DNA of 51,777 bases from Thermomicrobiaceae bacterium (GCA_014874455.1 JADBJL010000086.1:4234-56010), one strand, 5' to 3'; shown: positions 15,555 through 25,276, counted from the first letter of the stretch. The notes: generated by a model from the letters alone, not told the origin. Program-made: numbers and translations.

Positions 15555-16526
15555 TCACAGTGTGGTGATCGGCCGGCTCTGAAGCAGGTAGACCAGGCCG
15601 CCTTCGATGGCCCACTCGATGTCCTGCGGCGCGCCGAAGTAGGCCTCGACCCGCTCGGCCAGCTCCATCAAAGCGTGGAGTTCGACGTCCGAAAGCACCC
15701 GCTCGCGCTCTCTTCCTGGCGGAATCGACACCTGCTTCAACCCATCACCCGATGGATCGCGCACGAGCATCACGGTCTTCGCCGGCACGAAGGCCCGCAA
15801 CAGGCGGCGATCCACGCGAGAGACGAGGTAGTTGTCCGGCACCACCAGCCCGGACACGACCGCCTCGCCGAAACCCCAGGTCGCCTCGATCACGCAGCAA
15901 TCCCGGCGTCGCTGCACCGGATCAGCGGTGAAGAGCACGCCGGACTTCTCCGGCACCACCATCCGCTGGACGACGACCGCGATCGCGGTGTCGCGCAGGG
16001 CGCCTTTCTCCGAGCGGTAGAAGAGGGCGTGCGAACCGAAGAGCGAGGCCCAGCAGTCTCGCACCCGCTCGACGACCTGTCGCGCACCGGAGACGTTGAG
16101 ATAGGTCTCTTGCTGGCCGGCGTAGGACGCGGCCTGCGAGTCCTCGGCGATCGCGCTCGACCGCACCGCCACCGGAACGTCGATCCCGCCGCCGAGCTCG
16201 GCGTATGCCACATGAATAGCCCGCGCTATCTCCGGTGGCACCTCCAACGAGCGGATGAGTTCTTTGATCTGCCGCGACGCCGCCTCCAGGCTGGCCCTGC
16301 TGGCCGGGTCGACGCGTTCCACTGCCTCGAGGATCTGTCCGGTCACTCCGTGCGCATCGAGGAACCGCGCGAACGCCGCCGCGCTGACGACGAAGCCGGG
16401 AGGCACCGGGAGACCGGCCGCGACGAGCCGGCTTAGGCTGGCTCCCTTCCCGCCGGCGAGCCGCACATCGGTGCAGGCGGGGTCGCTGAACCAGTGGATC
16501 AACGGGCGGGTCGCGACCGAACCCAT
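15555..16526 (-). CDS. ATP-grasp subunit of a split PEP-synthase-like phosphotransferase
   Basis: A 323-aa protein that corresponds to the N-terminal ATP-binding domain of PEP synthase alone. Recognisable parts are the glycine-rich GGKGASLSRL (about residues 25-34), VPPGFV (41-46), AVRSSAIAEDSQ (about 122-133) and the closing EWAIEGGLVYLLQSRPI. It should bind ATP and phosphorylate the His of the protein encoded at 10363, as phenylphosphate synthase protein 2 does. No C-terminal PEP/pyruvate barrel is encoded in either half, so pyruvate is probably not the acceptor. I use the ATG at 16526, which follows GAGGAG; an ATG or alternative at 16586 would overlap the cyclase gene. Confidence 0.85.
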   Translation of the reverse strand: MGSVATRPLIHWFSDPACTDVRLAGGKGASLSRLVAAGLPVPPGFVVSAAAFARFLDAHGVTGQILEAVERVDPASRASLEAASRQIKELIRSLEVPPEIARAIHVAYAELGGGIDVPVAVRSSAIAEDSQAASYAGQQETYLNVSGARQVVERVRDCWASLFGSHALFYRSEKGALRDTAIAVVVQRMVVPEKSGVLFTADPVQRRRDCCVIEATWGFGEAVVSGLVVPDNYLVSRVDRRLLRAFVPAKTVMLVRDPSGDGLKQVSIPPGRERERVLSDVELHALMELAERVEAYFGAPQDIEWAIEGGLVYLLQSRPITTL

Positions 16527-16531
16527 CGGCG

Positions 16532-17254
16532 CTACTCCTCGACGATCGCGACCGCCCGCACGGGGGCCGCGGTCGTCCCGACCCACTTGATGGGAAAGGC
16601 TGCCACCTTGAAGCCGAAGGGAGCCGGGATCTGGTCGAAGTTGGTCATGTTCTCGATGTGGTAGTACTCCCGCTCTCGCATCACGAGGTGGGCTTCCCAG
16701 AACTGCTTCCGCTCGAACATCGCCCAGACCGGCGGGTCGAAGGTGATCGCATCGATCCCCATCACCTTGATCCCCTGATCGATCAGCCAGAGCGTCGCCT
16801 CGCGCGTCATCCCGCAGTGGTCAGTCAGGTAGCGCTGCTCGTCCTGGTAGGCGCCAGCGCCAGTCCAGATCAGCACGATGTCCAGCGGCTTGAGCTGATA
16901 GCCGATCTTCGCGAGCGCCTCCTGCACCTCGGCCGCGGTGATCCCGGCTCCTTTCTCCTTGTGGCGAAAGTCGAGCAGCACGCCGTCACCGTAGCAATAC
17001 TCGAGCGGGATGCCCTCAGGGCCGGGTGCCTCGGCGACGAGGTGCTTGCGGGCATCGATGTGCGTGCCGACGTGGTCGCTCAACTCGATCTTGTAGCTCG
17101 CGGTGAGCCAGGTAGCGCCGTACTTGGCAGCGCCGATGTTCTCGGCGAACTCTTCCCACGTCTCGAACATCTCCAGCTTCGGCTTGCTGATCCGCGGGAA
17201 GGTGAGCATGTCGTTATGCACCGGCATGCTCAAGTCAATCAGTCGCACTCCCAT
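16532..17254 (-). CDS. cyclase-family hydrolase (kynurenine formamidase-like)
   Basis: A 240-aa member of the cyclase/isatin hydrolase/KynB superfamily. The hallmark HVGTHID (about residues 61-67) with the following His71 should bind a divalent metal. Other family features are the DLSMPVHNDM start and the late GIDAITFD segment. Known members hydrolyse N-formylkynurenine, isatin or other cyclic amides and lactones. In this operon it could open a lactam or lactone ring formed after hydroxylation. The ATG at 17254 has AAGGAGAGC upstream and is preferred over 17287. The downstream ATP-grasp gene begins only 5 nt after the stop. Confidence 0.85.
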   Translation of the reverse strand: MGVRLIDLSMPVHNDMLTFPRISKPKLEMFETWEEFAENIGAAKYGATWLTASYKIELSDHVGTHIDARKHLVAEAPGPEGIPLEYCYGDGVLLDFRHKEKGAGITAAEVQEALAKIGYQLKPLDIVLIWTGAGAYQDEQRYLTDHCGMTREATLWLIDQGIKVMGIDAITFDPPVWAMFERKQFWEAHLVMREREYYHIENMTNFDQIPAPFGFKVAAFPIKWVGTTAAPVRAVAIVEE

Positions 17255-17289
17255 CTTGCTCTCCTTCGCGTCGCTCACCCTGAGCATCC

Positions 17290-18018
17290 CTACTTCGCGG
17301 CCTCGTCTGCAGGAGCCCCCTTCAGTGCCTGGAGCACCCAGCGGCCCGGCTCCTCGATATGGCGGCGCATCACCTGTTCGGCCAGATCGGGGTCGCGACC
17401 GCGCAGCGCTTCGAGTACCGGCTCATGCCGCTCGGCCAGCCCGCCGAGCGCGCGTTTGACCGCCGTGAAGGTCAGGTACGTGGTGGTCGCCAGGCTCAAG
17501 CTCGTCCAGAACTGTTGGAGCAGCCGGTTGCCGGACGCCTCGACAATGATCCGGTGAAAGGCCACGTCCGCCTCGATCGCGGTCGCCTCGTCGCCGACCG
17601 CCGATGCCTCGCGCATGCGATCGATCTGCTCCTCCAGTTGCAGGAGCTGCTCAGCAGTGATCCGCTGGGCAGCGGCGCGCGCTGCCACCCCTTCGATCGC
17701 GGCGCGGATGGGGTAGATCTCGACCAGTTCCTCGTCGGTGAACTCGCGGACGTGGGTGCCGCGGAAGGGAGAGCTGACGACGAAACCGAGCATCTCCAGG
17801 TCGCGCAGCGCCTCGCGTACCGGCGTCTGGCTGACACCGAGCTCCTGAGCGATCCGGGTCTCGACGATCCGATCGCCTGGTTTGAACACACCTTGGAGGA
17901 TCGCCTCGATCAGGTACTCCTTGATCTCGTCGCGCAGAACCCGGCGGGCAATCGGCCGCCGGTTCGAGCGCGCGTCGACCCCTGGCGAAGCAGTTCCGCG
18001 TCTCGATCCTCTCGTCAT
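17290..18018 (-). CDS. GntR/FCD-family transcriptional regulator
   Basis: A 242-aa regulator. The winged helix-turn-helix covers about residues 24-92, with TRIAQELGVSQTPVREALRD as the recognition region. The FCD effector domain covers about 100-235 and keeps the metal-binding pattern (an Asp and His in DVAFHRIIVEASGN, then later His residues in ERHEP and RRHIEEP). FCD regulators usually respond to carboxylic acids and repress until their ligand binds. It is encoded inside the operon it probably controls. The tandem repeat at 25277-25302 over the operon promoter is the best operator candidate. A strong GGAGGA precedes the ATG at 18018. Confidence 0.9.
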   Translation of the reverse strand: MTRGSRRGTASPGVDARSNRRPIARRVLRDEIKEYLIEAILQGVFKPGDRIVETRIAQELGVSQTPVREALRDLEMLGFVVSSPFRGTHVREFTDEELVEIYPIRAAIEGVAARAAAQRITAEQLLQLEEQIDRMREASAVGDEATAIEADVAFHRIIVEASGNRLLQQFWTSLSLATTTYLTFTAVKRALGGLAERHEPVLEALRGRDPDLAEQVMRRHIEEPGRWVLQALKGAPADEAAK

Positions 18019-18116
18019 GCTTCCTCCAAGCGACCACCCAGCCTGTCCTGATCACACGAGAGTGTCACTTCGATCCAGTACCCCTTGATGCCCTCAAGCC
18101 GCTCGCCATCGCAGTC

Positions 18117-18959
18117 TCAGGCTTGGGGCCGCAAGCTCTTGAACCGCTGCATGGTCTCGGTCATAGCCCGCTCGGTCGGTAGCCGTTCGACGCTGGAGGC
18201 ACCGAAGAATCCGACCACGCCCCGGGTACGCTCCAGGACGTACTGCACGTCCTCCGGCTCGGCGATTGGCCCGCCGTGGCAGAGCACGATGATGTCCGGG
18301 TTGACCGCTTTGGCGGTGTCGCACATTGCCTGCACCCGTTCGACTGCCTCGTCGAGCGTCACCGCCGTCTTCGCCCCGATCATCCCCTTCGTGGTCAGCC
18401 CGAGGTGCGGCACCAGCACGTCGGCCCCGGCCTCCGCCATCGCCCGTGCCTGCTCGGAGTCGAAGACGTATGGCGCAGTCAAGAGATCGAGCTCGTGCGC
18501 CTGCCGGATCATCTCGATCTCGAGGTCGAACCCCATACCGGTCTCCTCGAGGTTCTGCCGGAAGACTCCGTCGATCAAGCCGACAGTGGGGAAGTTCTGC
18601 ACGCCGACGAAGCCCATCTCCTTGAGCTGACGCAGGAAGACCGGCATGAGGCGAAACGGATCGGTACCGCACACCCCGGCCAGCACCGGGGTACGCCTGA
18701 CGATCGGCAGCACTTCCGCCGCCATCTCGACCACGATTGCGTTGGCGTCACCGTACGGCATCAGGCCGGCCAGGGAGCCGCGACCGGCCATGCGGTAACG
18801 GCCGGAGTTGTAGATGATGATCAGGTCGGCGCCACCCGCCTCGGCGCACTTCGCCGAGAGCCCGGTGCCCGCTCCTGCCCCGATGATCACGCCCCCGGCG
18901 GCGACGGTGGCGCGCAACCGGGCCAGCGCTTCCGCTCGCGTCATCGGCTTCCAGCTCAT
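18117..18959 (-). CDS. TIM-barrel protein of the PEP-hydrolase-like family
   Basis: A 280-aa TIM-barrel protein of the family often labelled phosphoenolpyruvate hydrolase-like (PF09370). Visible features are the early [15 protein letters not shown], the glycine-rich strands with [13 protein letters not shown], and the C-terminal [17 protein letters not shown]. The catalytic reaction is not established. It overlaps the preceding Tm-1-like gene by 4 nt (ATGA). The plant protein Tm-1 consists of a UPF0261 part joined to a TIM-barrel part of this sort, so these two bacterial genes look like the separate halves of one functional unit. Confidence 0.82.
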   Translation of the reverse strand: MSWKPMTRAEALARLRATVAAGGVIIGAGAGTGLSAKCAEAGGADLIIIYNSGRYRMAGRGSLAGLMPYGDANAIVVEMAAEVLPIVRRTPVLAGVCGTDPFRLMPVFLRQLKEMGFVGVQNFPTVGLIDGVFRQNLEETGMGFDLEIEMIRQAHELDLLTAPYVFDSEQARAMAEAGADVLVPHLGLTTKGMIGAKTAVTLDEAVERVQAMCDTAKAVNPDIIVLCHGGPIAEPEDVQYVLERTRGVVGFFGASSVERLPTERAMTETMQRFKSLRPQA

Positions 18960-20200
18960 CCCTGCACCTCCGCTCGCGCTGCCGCCTGGGCTCGGATCAG
19001 CTCGTCCAGGCGCTCCGCCATCGCCCGTGCGAAGGCGGGGTCGTTGATGTCGGTGTCCCACTCATGCACTTCGATATCCGGTCGCAGGTTGGCTTTGAGG
19101 TTCTCGATCAGCGCCCGGTCGGCCTCCGGATCGTAGAAAGGGCCGCCTTCCTTCGAAATCAGCGAGACGCCGCGGAGCGGGATGAAGACTGCCAGCGGCC
19201 CCCGTGCCTGGTTCAGCTTGCGGGCGATAATCCGCCCCAGCTCAGCGCATTCCTCTGGCGTGGTGCGCATCAGCGTCACGGTGGGGTTGTGCTTGTAGAG
19301 GTTGCGCCCGCGGAAGCGCTCCGGCACGGTGTCGATCGGCCCGAAATTGACCATATCAAGTGCCCCCAGCGAGACCACCTGCGGCACACCGGCCTTGCCA
19401 GCAGCCTCTAGTCGCTTGGGCCCAGCGGAAAGGACGCCACCGACCAGCTCGTCGGCCAGCTCGGTGGTCGTCACGTCGAGCACGCCGGCCAGGTAGCCGG
19501 CCTCGACGAGCGCTTCCATCGCCTGGCCGCCGGTGCCGGTAGCGTGGAACACCAGCACCTCGTAGCCGTGCTCCTCGAGCGCCTTGCGCGCCTCCGTCAC
19601 GCAGGGCGTGGTCACGCCGAACATGGTCGCGCCGATCAGCGGTTTGCTCTCTGCAGACGGTTGGAACGACTCGTAGGCCCTCGCCATACCTGCGATGGCG
19701 GCCGCGGCGTTCGTGAGGATACGCTCCGAGATCCGGTTGATGCCGGCGATATCGACGACGGGATAGAGCATGGCGAGGTCGCTGGCGCCGACGTAGGGAC
19801 GCGTATCGCCGGAGGCGAGCGTGGAGACCATCAGCTTGGGGACACCGATCGGTAGCGCGCGCATTGCCTGCGTCGCCAGCGCCGAGCCGCCCGAGCCGCC
19901 GAGTGCCAGGATGCCGTGCAGCCGGCCCTGCCGAAACAGGTCGAGCACGATTGCCGTCGCACCAGCGGCCATCGTCTCGATCGCGGCTCCCCGGTCGCCA
20001 CGGGCAGCGAGCTCAGCGATGTCGGCGCCAGCCGCGCGCGCCACGTCCTCGCGAGAAATGTCAGGGGTCGCGAGCGGTTGCCCCAGCACCCCGGTGTCGA
20101 CCAGGATCACCTCACAGCCGGCATCGCGCACGCGCGCCCGCAGGTAGTCGTACTCGATGCCTTTCGTATCGAGCGTGCCCAGCAGGACGACCGTCGCCAT
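18956..20200 (-). CDS. Tm-1-like ATP-binding protein (UPF0261)
   Basis: A 414-aa protein of the UPF0261/Tm-1-like family. The N-terminus [18 protein letters not shown] is the family signature. Glycine-rich loops follow ([17 protein letters not shown] near residue 110), and a second Rossmann-like domain covers about 185-405 with a [10 protein letters not shown]-type segment. In plants the tomato Tm-1 N-terminal domain binds ATP and the tobamovirus replicase; the bacterial role is unknown, although the gene is often found near catabolic and GntR genes. It follows livF by 21 nt and is coupled to the TIM-barrel gene. A metabolic role in the pathway is inferred from context. Confidence 0.85.
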   Translation of the reverse strand: MATVVLLGTLDTKGIEYDYLRARVRDAGCEVILVDTGVLGQPLATPDISREDVARAAGADIAELAARGDRGAAIETMAAGATAIVLDLFRQGRLHGILALGGSGGSALATQAMRALPIGVPKLMVSTLASGDTRPYVGASDLAMLYPVVDIAGINRISERILTNAAAAIAGMARAYESFQPSAESKPLIGATMFGVTTPCVTEARKALEEHGYEVLVFHATGTGGQAMEALVEAGYLAGVLDVTTTELADELVGGVLSAGPKRLEAAGKAGVPQVVSLGALDMVNFGPIDTVPERFRGRNLYKHNPTVTLMRTTPEECAELGRIIARKLNQARGPLAVFIPLRGVSLISKEGGPFYDPEADRALIENLKANLRPDIEVHEWDTDINDPAFARAMAERLDELIRAQAAARAEVQG

Positions 20201-20221
20201 GCCTTACCCTCCAGCCCAAGC

Positions 20222-20953
20222 TCAGGCCACCTCGCGTCGCGGGCTCACGCCCAGGTATTGCTGCTGAATCGCCGGGTCGGCGAGCAGCGCCGACGCCGTG
20301 GTCTCCAGTACGATCCGCCCGGTCACCATGATCGCGATCCGCTCAGCCAGCGCCGTCGCCACCGCGAGCCGCTGCTCTACCACCAGCATCGCCAGCCCCT
20401 GGGTCGAAAGCTGCCTCAGCACCTCGATCAGGTGCTCCACGACCACCGGCGCCAGCCCTTCCGACGGCTCATCCATGATCAGCAACCGCGGATTGGTCAG
20501 CAGCGCCCGGCCGATCGCCAGCATCTGCTGCTCCCCACCGGAGAGCGCACCAGCGCGGTGACGGCGACGCTCGGCGAGCCGGGAGAAGAGCTCGTACACG
20601 CGCTCCGGTGTCCAGCCGTTCTGGCGGCCGCTCTCCCTTCGCGCCACCAGCCGCAGGTGCTCCTCGACCGTCAGGGAAGGGAAGATCCGCCGCCCCTGTG
20701 GGACGTAGCCGATGCCCGCGGAAGCGATTTCGTGCGGCCGCCGGCCAACCAGCTCCCGGCCGTCGAAGCGAGCGGAGCCGCGCACCGCCGGCACGAGCCC
20801 GACCAGTGCCTGGCAGAGTGTGGTCTTACCCATGCCGTTGCGCCCGAGCAGGGCCAGCGGCTCGCGACCGACCGTGAGGCTCACGCCCTGGAGGATGTGG
20901 CTCTGGCCATAGTAGGCGTGGAGATCCTGGATCTCCAGCAGGTGGTCAGGCAC
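20222..20953 (-). CDS. livF: branched-chain-type ABC transporter ATPase, LivF-like
   Basis: A 243-aa ATPase of an amino-acid/aromatic-acid type importer. Motifs are Walker A GRNGMGKTT, the signature LSGGEQQ, Walker B LLIMDEPSEGL and the switch His region near VVEQRL. The opening LLEIQDLHAYYGQSHIL is typical of LivF. I set the start at the GTG at 20953 because family members begin here and GGGGAGAG lies upstream; a GTG at 21028 would add about 25 residues. It pairs with the LivG-like ATPase upstream. The clustering implies that the importer brings in the substrate of the pathway. Confidence 0.9.
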   Translation of the reverse strand: MPDHLLEIQDLHAYYGQSHILQGVSLTVGREPLALLGRNGMGKTTLCQALVGLVPAVRGSARFDGRELVGRRPHEIASAGIGYVPQGRRIFPSLTVEEHLRLVARRESGRQNGWTPERVYELFSRLAERRRHRAGALSGGEQQMLAIGRALLTNPRLLIMDEPSEGLAPVVVEHLIEVLRQLSTQGLAMLVVEQRLAVATALAERIAIMVTGRIVLETTASALLADPAIQQQYLGVSPRREVA

Positions 20954-21048
20954 GGCCACGCTCTCCCCATTCTCGACTGGAGTAGCCACAAGGCGCCTCG
21001 AGCCGGTGAACGGCGGCACAGACCCCACGATCGGCTGTGCGATGCGCT

Positions 21049-21828
21049 CTAGCCATGGCGTGCCCCCAGATACACCTGTTGCACTACCTCGTCGGCACTG
21101 ACCTCGCCCGGAGTGCCTTGCGCGATCACCCGCCCCTCGTGCATCACGGTGACTTGCCGGGCCACCCGGAACGCGACGTCCATGTCATGCTCCACCAGGA
21201 GGATCGTCATGGCTGCATCGAGCCCGAGGAGCAGGCCGGTGAGCAGCTCGCGCTCGGCAGGCGAGAGGCCGGCGGCCGGCTCATCGAGTAGCAGGAGCCG
21301 GGGATTGGACGCCAGCGCCATCCCCAGTTCGAGCTGCCGCTGCTGGCCGTGGGCGAGCGCGCCGGCGAGCGCGTGGATCGCGTGGCCGAGCCCCACCTGC
21401 TCCGCGAGCTGACGCGCCTTCACCATTTCGGCGTCGTTGGCGCGCGGGCGCCGCAGGCTCATGCGCCAGGGGCGCACGCCGCGCGCCGCGAGGTAGAGGT
21501 TCTCCAGCACGCTCAGGCGCGGGAAGACGAGCGGTGTCTGGTAGGTGCGGGCGATGCCGAGGCGGATACGCTCGTGCGGTGGCAGCCGCGTGATGTCGCT
21601 GCCGTAGAACCGGATGGTTCCGCTGGTCGGTCGCAGGTCACCCGCGATCAGGTTAAACAGCGTCGTCTTGCCCGCGCCGTTCGGGCCGATGATCGCCCGG
21701 CGCTCCCCGGGAGCCAGGCTGAGTGAGACGTCCTCGACAGCCCGCAGGCCACCGAAACGCCGGCTCACGCCCTGGAGCTCCAGGGCGTGGCCGATCGCTT
21801 GCGCCGGTGTGGCCTGCACGGTGACCAT
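21049..21828 (-). CDS. livG: branched-chain-type ABC transporter ATPase, LivG-like
   Basis: A 259-aa ATPase with Walker [10 protein letters not shown], a signature region in which the usual LSGGQ is replaced by [12 protein letters not shown], as is common in LivG proteins, and Walker [14 protein letters not shown]. The long C-terminal part with [11 protein letters not shown] fits LivG. The ATG at 21828 has only a weak ribosome binding site, so translation may depend on coupling or the start may lie elsewhere. It is followed by livF on the same strand. Confidence 0.92.
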   Translation of the reverse strand: MVTVQATPAQAIGHALELQGVSRRFGGLRAVEDVSLSLAPGERRAIIGPNGAGKTTLFNLIAGDLRPTSGTIRFYGSDITRLPPHERIRLGIARTYQTPLVFPRLSVLENLYLAARGVRPWRMSLRRPRANDAEMVKARQLAEQVGLGHAIHALAGALAHGQQRQLELGMALASNPRLLLLDEPAAGLSPAERELLTGLLLGLDAAMTILLVEHDMDVAFRVARQVTVMHEGRVIAQGTPGEVSADEVVQQVYLGARHG

Positions 21829-21843
21829 CGAGTGCGACCGTCT

Positions 21844-23283
21844 CTAAGAGCCGAAGGCGCGGTGAATATCCTCGCACTTCGGGTTGTCGCGCGTAAACGA
21901 TCCAAGGGCGAGGTACTGTTCCTTCGGCAAGCCGAGCGTCTGGTTGACGCCTTCGACGACCTTGACCAGCTTATTGTACAGGTTGCCGTCCGGCCCCTTG
22001 GCCACCTCGGTCACGTAGTTGTTCGCGATAGCCTGGCGGTTCTCGTCGAGCTCGATGTGCCCGGTGGGGCCGTCGAAGGCGACCTTGGCCAGCGCCGCCT
22101 GCAGCTTCTTCTGGCCGTCGCTCAGATCGCCGTTGACCTCCCGCAGACCCAGCAGCAACCCCTTCGCATTCACGTAGTAGCCCCAGCAGAAGAGTGATGG
22201 TGTCGAGAGGCCGTCCGGGAACTGCTTGCGGTATGCCTCGACCCAGGCCTGCCAGGCGGGATCGGGGTTGTCTGCGGCCACCGGCCCAGCGCCAGGGATG
22301 CCGATGACCCGCTGCCGGATGTTCCCCTTCGCCTCCAGCACGTTCTGGTCGATCGTGGAGCTCCCGCCGATCAGGGCCGCCTGGCCACCGAAGTCCGCGT
22401 AGGCCTGCAGGAAGTTGACCGCGTCGGAGCCGCCGAGGATCACGTAGATGGCATCGATGTCCGCCGGCATCGAGCTGATGACCGAGCTGTAGTCCCGCGT
22501 GCCGATCGGCACCCAGAACTGGGCCGCGACCTCGCCGCCGAGCTTGCAGAACTCGAGCAGGAAGCCGGCCACCTGGCTGTAGGGATATGAGTAGTCCTCG
22601 CCGAGCGTGGCCACGCGGCGGTAGCCCTTTTCCTGGTAGCAGTAGGTGCCCAGTCCCGCCATCCACTGCACCCCGTCGGTCGAGAAGCGGAAAAAGTTCG
22701 GCGCTGGGTCACGGAGCGTCGTGTCCTGCGCTGCCGAGGTACCGTTGACGAACGTCTTATCCGGCACCGTCTTGGCGTAGTCGCGGATCGCTAGCCCTTC
22801 GTCGCCGGAGAGCGGCCCGACGATGAGGTCGACCCGATCCTGCTCGATGAGCTTGCGCGCCTTCTCGCGCGCGACCTGCGGGGTCGCATCGGTGCTCTCC
22901 TTCACGATGCGGAGCTTCTTGCCGCCGATCTCACCGCCGAACTCCGCAATCGCCATCTCGACGCCGCGCACACCCTCATCGCCGAACAGCGCGAATGCGC
23001 CCTCGAGCGTCGCCAGTACGCCGATGACGATCTCGCCGGCTGCCGGGCCCACGGTGACCGCGGGCGAGGCAGCGGCGGCGGGCGTCGGGGTGGCCGCTGG
23101 CGCCGCCGTCGGCGTCGCTGCGGGTGGCGCGGTGGTCGGTAGAGCTGCGGTGGTCGGCGTCGCCTCTTCTCGGGCACACGCGGCCAGTAGCGCCGAGACC
23201 GCCGGTACGCTCAGGCCCAGGAGCCCGGCACGGCGCAGGAGTTCGCGCCGGCTCAGCCGCTTCTGGTTTCCTCCATCGAGCAT
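21844..23283 (-). CDS. ABC transporter substrate-binding lipoprotein, LivK/AmiC-like
   Basis: A 479-aa periplasmic-type binding protein anchored as a lipoprotein. The N-terminus has a twin-arginine signal ([11 protein letters not shown]) and a lipobox ending at Cys36 (LLAAC), followed by an Ala/Pro/Thr-rich linker (about 38-75). The two-lobed type I binding domain (about 80-450) opens with [21 protein letters not shown]. Proteins of this class bind branched amino acids, amides, urea or aromatic acids. The surrounding pathway genes favour a cyclic or aromatic acid, but the ligand cannot be read from sequence alone. Confidence 0.9.
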   Translation of the reverse strand: MLDGGNQKRLSRRELLRRAGLLGLSVPAVSALLAACAREEATPTTAALPTTAPPAATPTAAPAATPTPAAAASPAVTVGPAAGEIVIGVLATLEGAFALFGDEGVRGVEMAIAEFGGEIGGKKLRIVKESTDATPQVAREKARKLIEQDRVDLIVGPLSGDEGLAIRDYAKTVPDKTFVNGTSAAQDTTLRDPAPNFFRFSTDGVQWMAGLGTYCYQEKGYRRVATLGEDYSYPYSQVAGFLLEFCKLGGEVAAQFWVPIGTRDYSSVISSMPADIDAIYVILGGSDAVNFLQAYADFGGQAALIGGSSTIDQNVLEAKGNIRQRVIGIPGAGPVAADNPDPAWQAWVEAYRKQFPDGLSTPSLFCWGYYVNAKGLLLGLREVNGDLSDGQKKLQAALAKVAFDGPTGHIELDENRQAIANNYVTEVAKGPDGNLYNKLVKVVEGVNQTLGLPKEQYLALGSFTRDNPKCEDIHRAFGS

Positions 23284-23298
23284 GGGACTCCCCTCCTC

Positions 23299-24321
23299 TC
23301 ACTCGTCCTGACGACCAACCGCCTGCTGCACGCCTAGCTCGTCCAGCTCATCGCGGGCCCGTCGGGCCCGGCTCTGCCGCCGAAGCAGCTCGACCGGTCG
23401 CGCCAGCAGCCCGCTCAGTCCCTCCGGCGAGAAGAGCACGATAGCCAGGAAGGTAAGACCGATGACGGTGTTGAAGCGCTCGGTGAACGAGCTGGCGAAG
23501 TTCGTCACCAGGACGAACGCCAGGGCGCCGAGGAAGGCGCCTTCGACCGAGGCCAGCCCGCCGATCACCGCCATCACCAGCACGTTGATCAGCCTCGTGA
23601 CGTCGATAGTGGTAGGGGAGATGGCACCGTTGTACCAGACACCCAGCAGCCCGCCCCACGCAGCCAGGAAGCCGGCGAGGGTGAAAGCCGCCAGCCGGTG
23701 CAGCGCCACATGGTAGCCGAGGGCAGCGAGTCGCCGTGGGTTGTCGCGCACCGCCTGCAGGGCAAGGCCGAACGGCGTCCGCAAGAGATACCGCACGCCG
23801 AGGTAGCTCGCCAGCGCCACCGCCAGGCAGAGCTCGTAGAAGAGCGCTCGCTCGGTCAACAGGTGGCCGCTGACCTCCGGAGCCCGGATGCCGAGGATGC
23901 CGGTATGCCCGCCGAAAACGGAGCGGTTCTGGTTGGCGAGCGCATAGACGACCATCCCGAGCGCCAGGGTGATCATCAGGAAGTAGATACCACGCGTGCG
24001 CACCGCTACGAGCCCGAAGAGGAAGGCGGCCAGCGTCGCCACCGCCAGCCCGCCGATCACGCCGACCCACCACGGCTGGCCGTGGGTGACGGTGAGCACG
24101 CCGTAGCCGTAGCCGGCCAGGCCGAAGACGGTCATCTGGGCGAGCGAGATCATCCCCCCGTAGCCCGCCAGAAAAGCGAGGCTGAGCGCGGCGATGCCGA
24201 GGAAGAGCGCAGGGCTGAATACCCGCCCGACGAAGTAGGCGCTGCCCCAGAGCGGGAACGTCGCCAGCAGCCCGACCACGAGCAGCGTGAGCACGGTGCG
24301 GGTCGAAGCCAGCGCGCTCAT
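23299..24321 (-). CDS. livM: branched-chain-type ABC transporter permease, LivM-like
   Basis: A 340-aa permease with about nine or ten membrane spans. The EAA-type cytoplasmic segment is near residues 195-215 (AVRDNPRRLAALGYHVALHR), which contacts the ATPases. The C-terminus (from about 315) is a charged tail (RRQSRARRARDELDEL), slightly longer than usual. Its ATG overlaps the end of livH by 4 nt. Together with livH, livG, livF and the binding protein it makes a complete importer. Confidence 0.92.
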   Translation of the reverse strand: MSALASTRTVLTLLVVGLLATFPLWGSAYFVGRVFSPALFLGIAALSLAFLAGYGGMISLAQMTVFGLAGYGYGVLTVTHGQPWWVGVIGGLAVATLAAFLFGLVAVRTRGIYFLMITLALGMVVYALANQNRSVFGGHTGILGIRAPEVSGHLLTERALFYELCLAVALASYLGVRYLLRTPFGLALQAVRDNPRRLAALGYHVALHRLAAFTLAGFLAAWGGLLGVWYNGAISPTTIDVTRLINVLVMAVIGGLASVEGAFLGALAFVLVTNFASSFTERFNTVIGLTFLAIVLFSPEGLSGLLARPVELLRRQSRARRARDELDELGVQQAVGRQDE

Positions 24322-25187
24322 GCCGGCCTCCCGAACAGCCCCTGTGGTCGCACCGCCAGGACGACCACCATCAGGAGAAAGCTGACGATGGCCGCGTAGG
24401 TGGGGAAGAGCGCCAAGCTATATTGCTCCACCAGCGCCACCAGCAGCGAGGCCACGGCCGTACCGGGCAGGCTGCCCATGCCCCCGATGATCACCACGAT
24501 CAGCGAGGCCAAGAGATAGCGAGCGTCCTCGCCGGAAGCGATCGAGAACGCCGAGCCGCCGACCACCCCGGCCAGTCCGGCGAGCCCGGCACCGAAGGCG
24601 AACATCAGCGCGAACAGCCGCTGCACGTTGACCCCCACCGCCGAGACCATGTCGCGGTCATCGATGGCAGCCCGGATCGTGATGCCGAGCCGCGTGCGAG
24701 TGAGGAGCAGCCAGAGGACGAGACCGACGACAAGCGCGAAGGCCAGGAGGAACAGCCGGTATCTCGGATAGCCGATGTCGAGCACTGGTAGCCGCGCACC
24801 GCCGCTGATCGCCCGCGGCGGGGAGAAGCCGTAGGTGAAGCCGCCCCACTGGGCCAGCATCAAGTCAGCGGCCACGATCGAGACGCCGATGGTGACCAGA
24901 GCCTCGCGGAGATCTTGCCCCTGGATCGGCCGCAGGAGCGCCTGCTGCAGGGCCAGACCGGCGACAGCGGCGACGACGGCCGCCGTCACGGCACCGAGGA
25001 TCCAGTTTCCGGAGCGCTCGGCCACCGTCCAGCCGACATACCCGCCGAAGAGGTAGAGCGAGCCGTGGGCGAGGTTGACGACCCGCATCAGGCCGAAGAT
25101 CAGGGTAAAGCCCACCGCTACCAGGAAGTAGAGCGCGGCCAGCGTCAGACCGTTGAGGGTTACCGTGACGAACTGCGTCCAGGTCAC
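24318..25187 (-). CDS. livH: branched-chain-type ABC transporter permease, LivH-like
   Basis: A 289-aa permease with about eight membrane spans, starting with the typical TLNGLTLAALYFLVAVGFTL segment. The cytoplasmic coupling region (IRAAIDDRDMVSAVGVNVQR) is near residues 170-190. It is the first gene of the long operon; its ATG lies about 100 nt downstream of the predicted promoter with the tandem repeats at 25277-25302. Confidence 0.92.
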   Translation of the reverse strand: MTWTQFVTVTLNGLTLAALYFLVAVGFTLIFGLMRVVNLAHGSLYLFGGYVGWTVAERSGNWILGAVTAAVVAAVAGLALQQALLRPIQGQDLREALVTIGVSIVAADLMLAQWGGFTYGFSPPRAISGGARLPVLDIGYPRYRLFLLAFALVVGLVLWLLLTRTRLGITIRAAIDDRDMVSAVGVNVQRLFALMFAFGAGLAGLAGVVGGSAFSIASGEDARYLLASLIVVIIGGMGSLPGTAVASLLVALVEQYSLALFPTYAAIVSFLLMVVVLAVRPQGLFGRPA

Positions 25188-25276
25188 CGTGCCTCAGCCG
25201 TTTCCGTGAGACCGCTGTGGGTGACACCCGGCATGGGTCGAGTGGGCTATGATGCCCGAGCAAGATGGATCACCGA

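Noticed and set aside
18019-18116. TGATCAC/GTGTCA imperfect inverted repeat upstream of the GntR gene as its autoregulatory site
   Set aside because: The arms are short and mismatched, and the sequence does not resemble the tandem repeats at the operon promoter.
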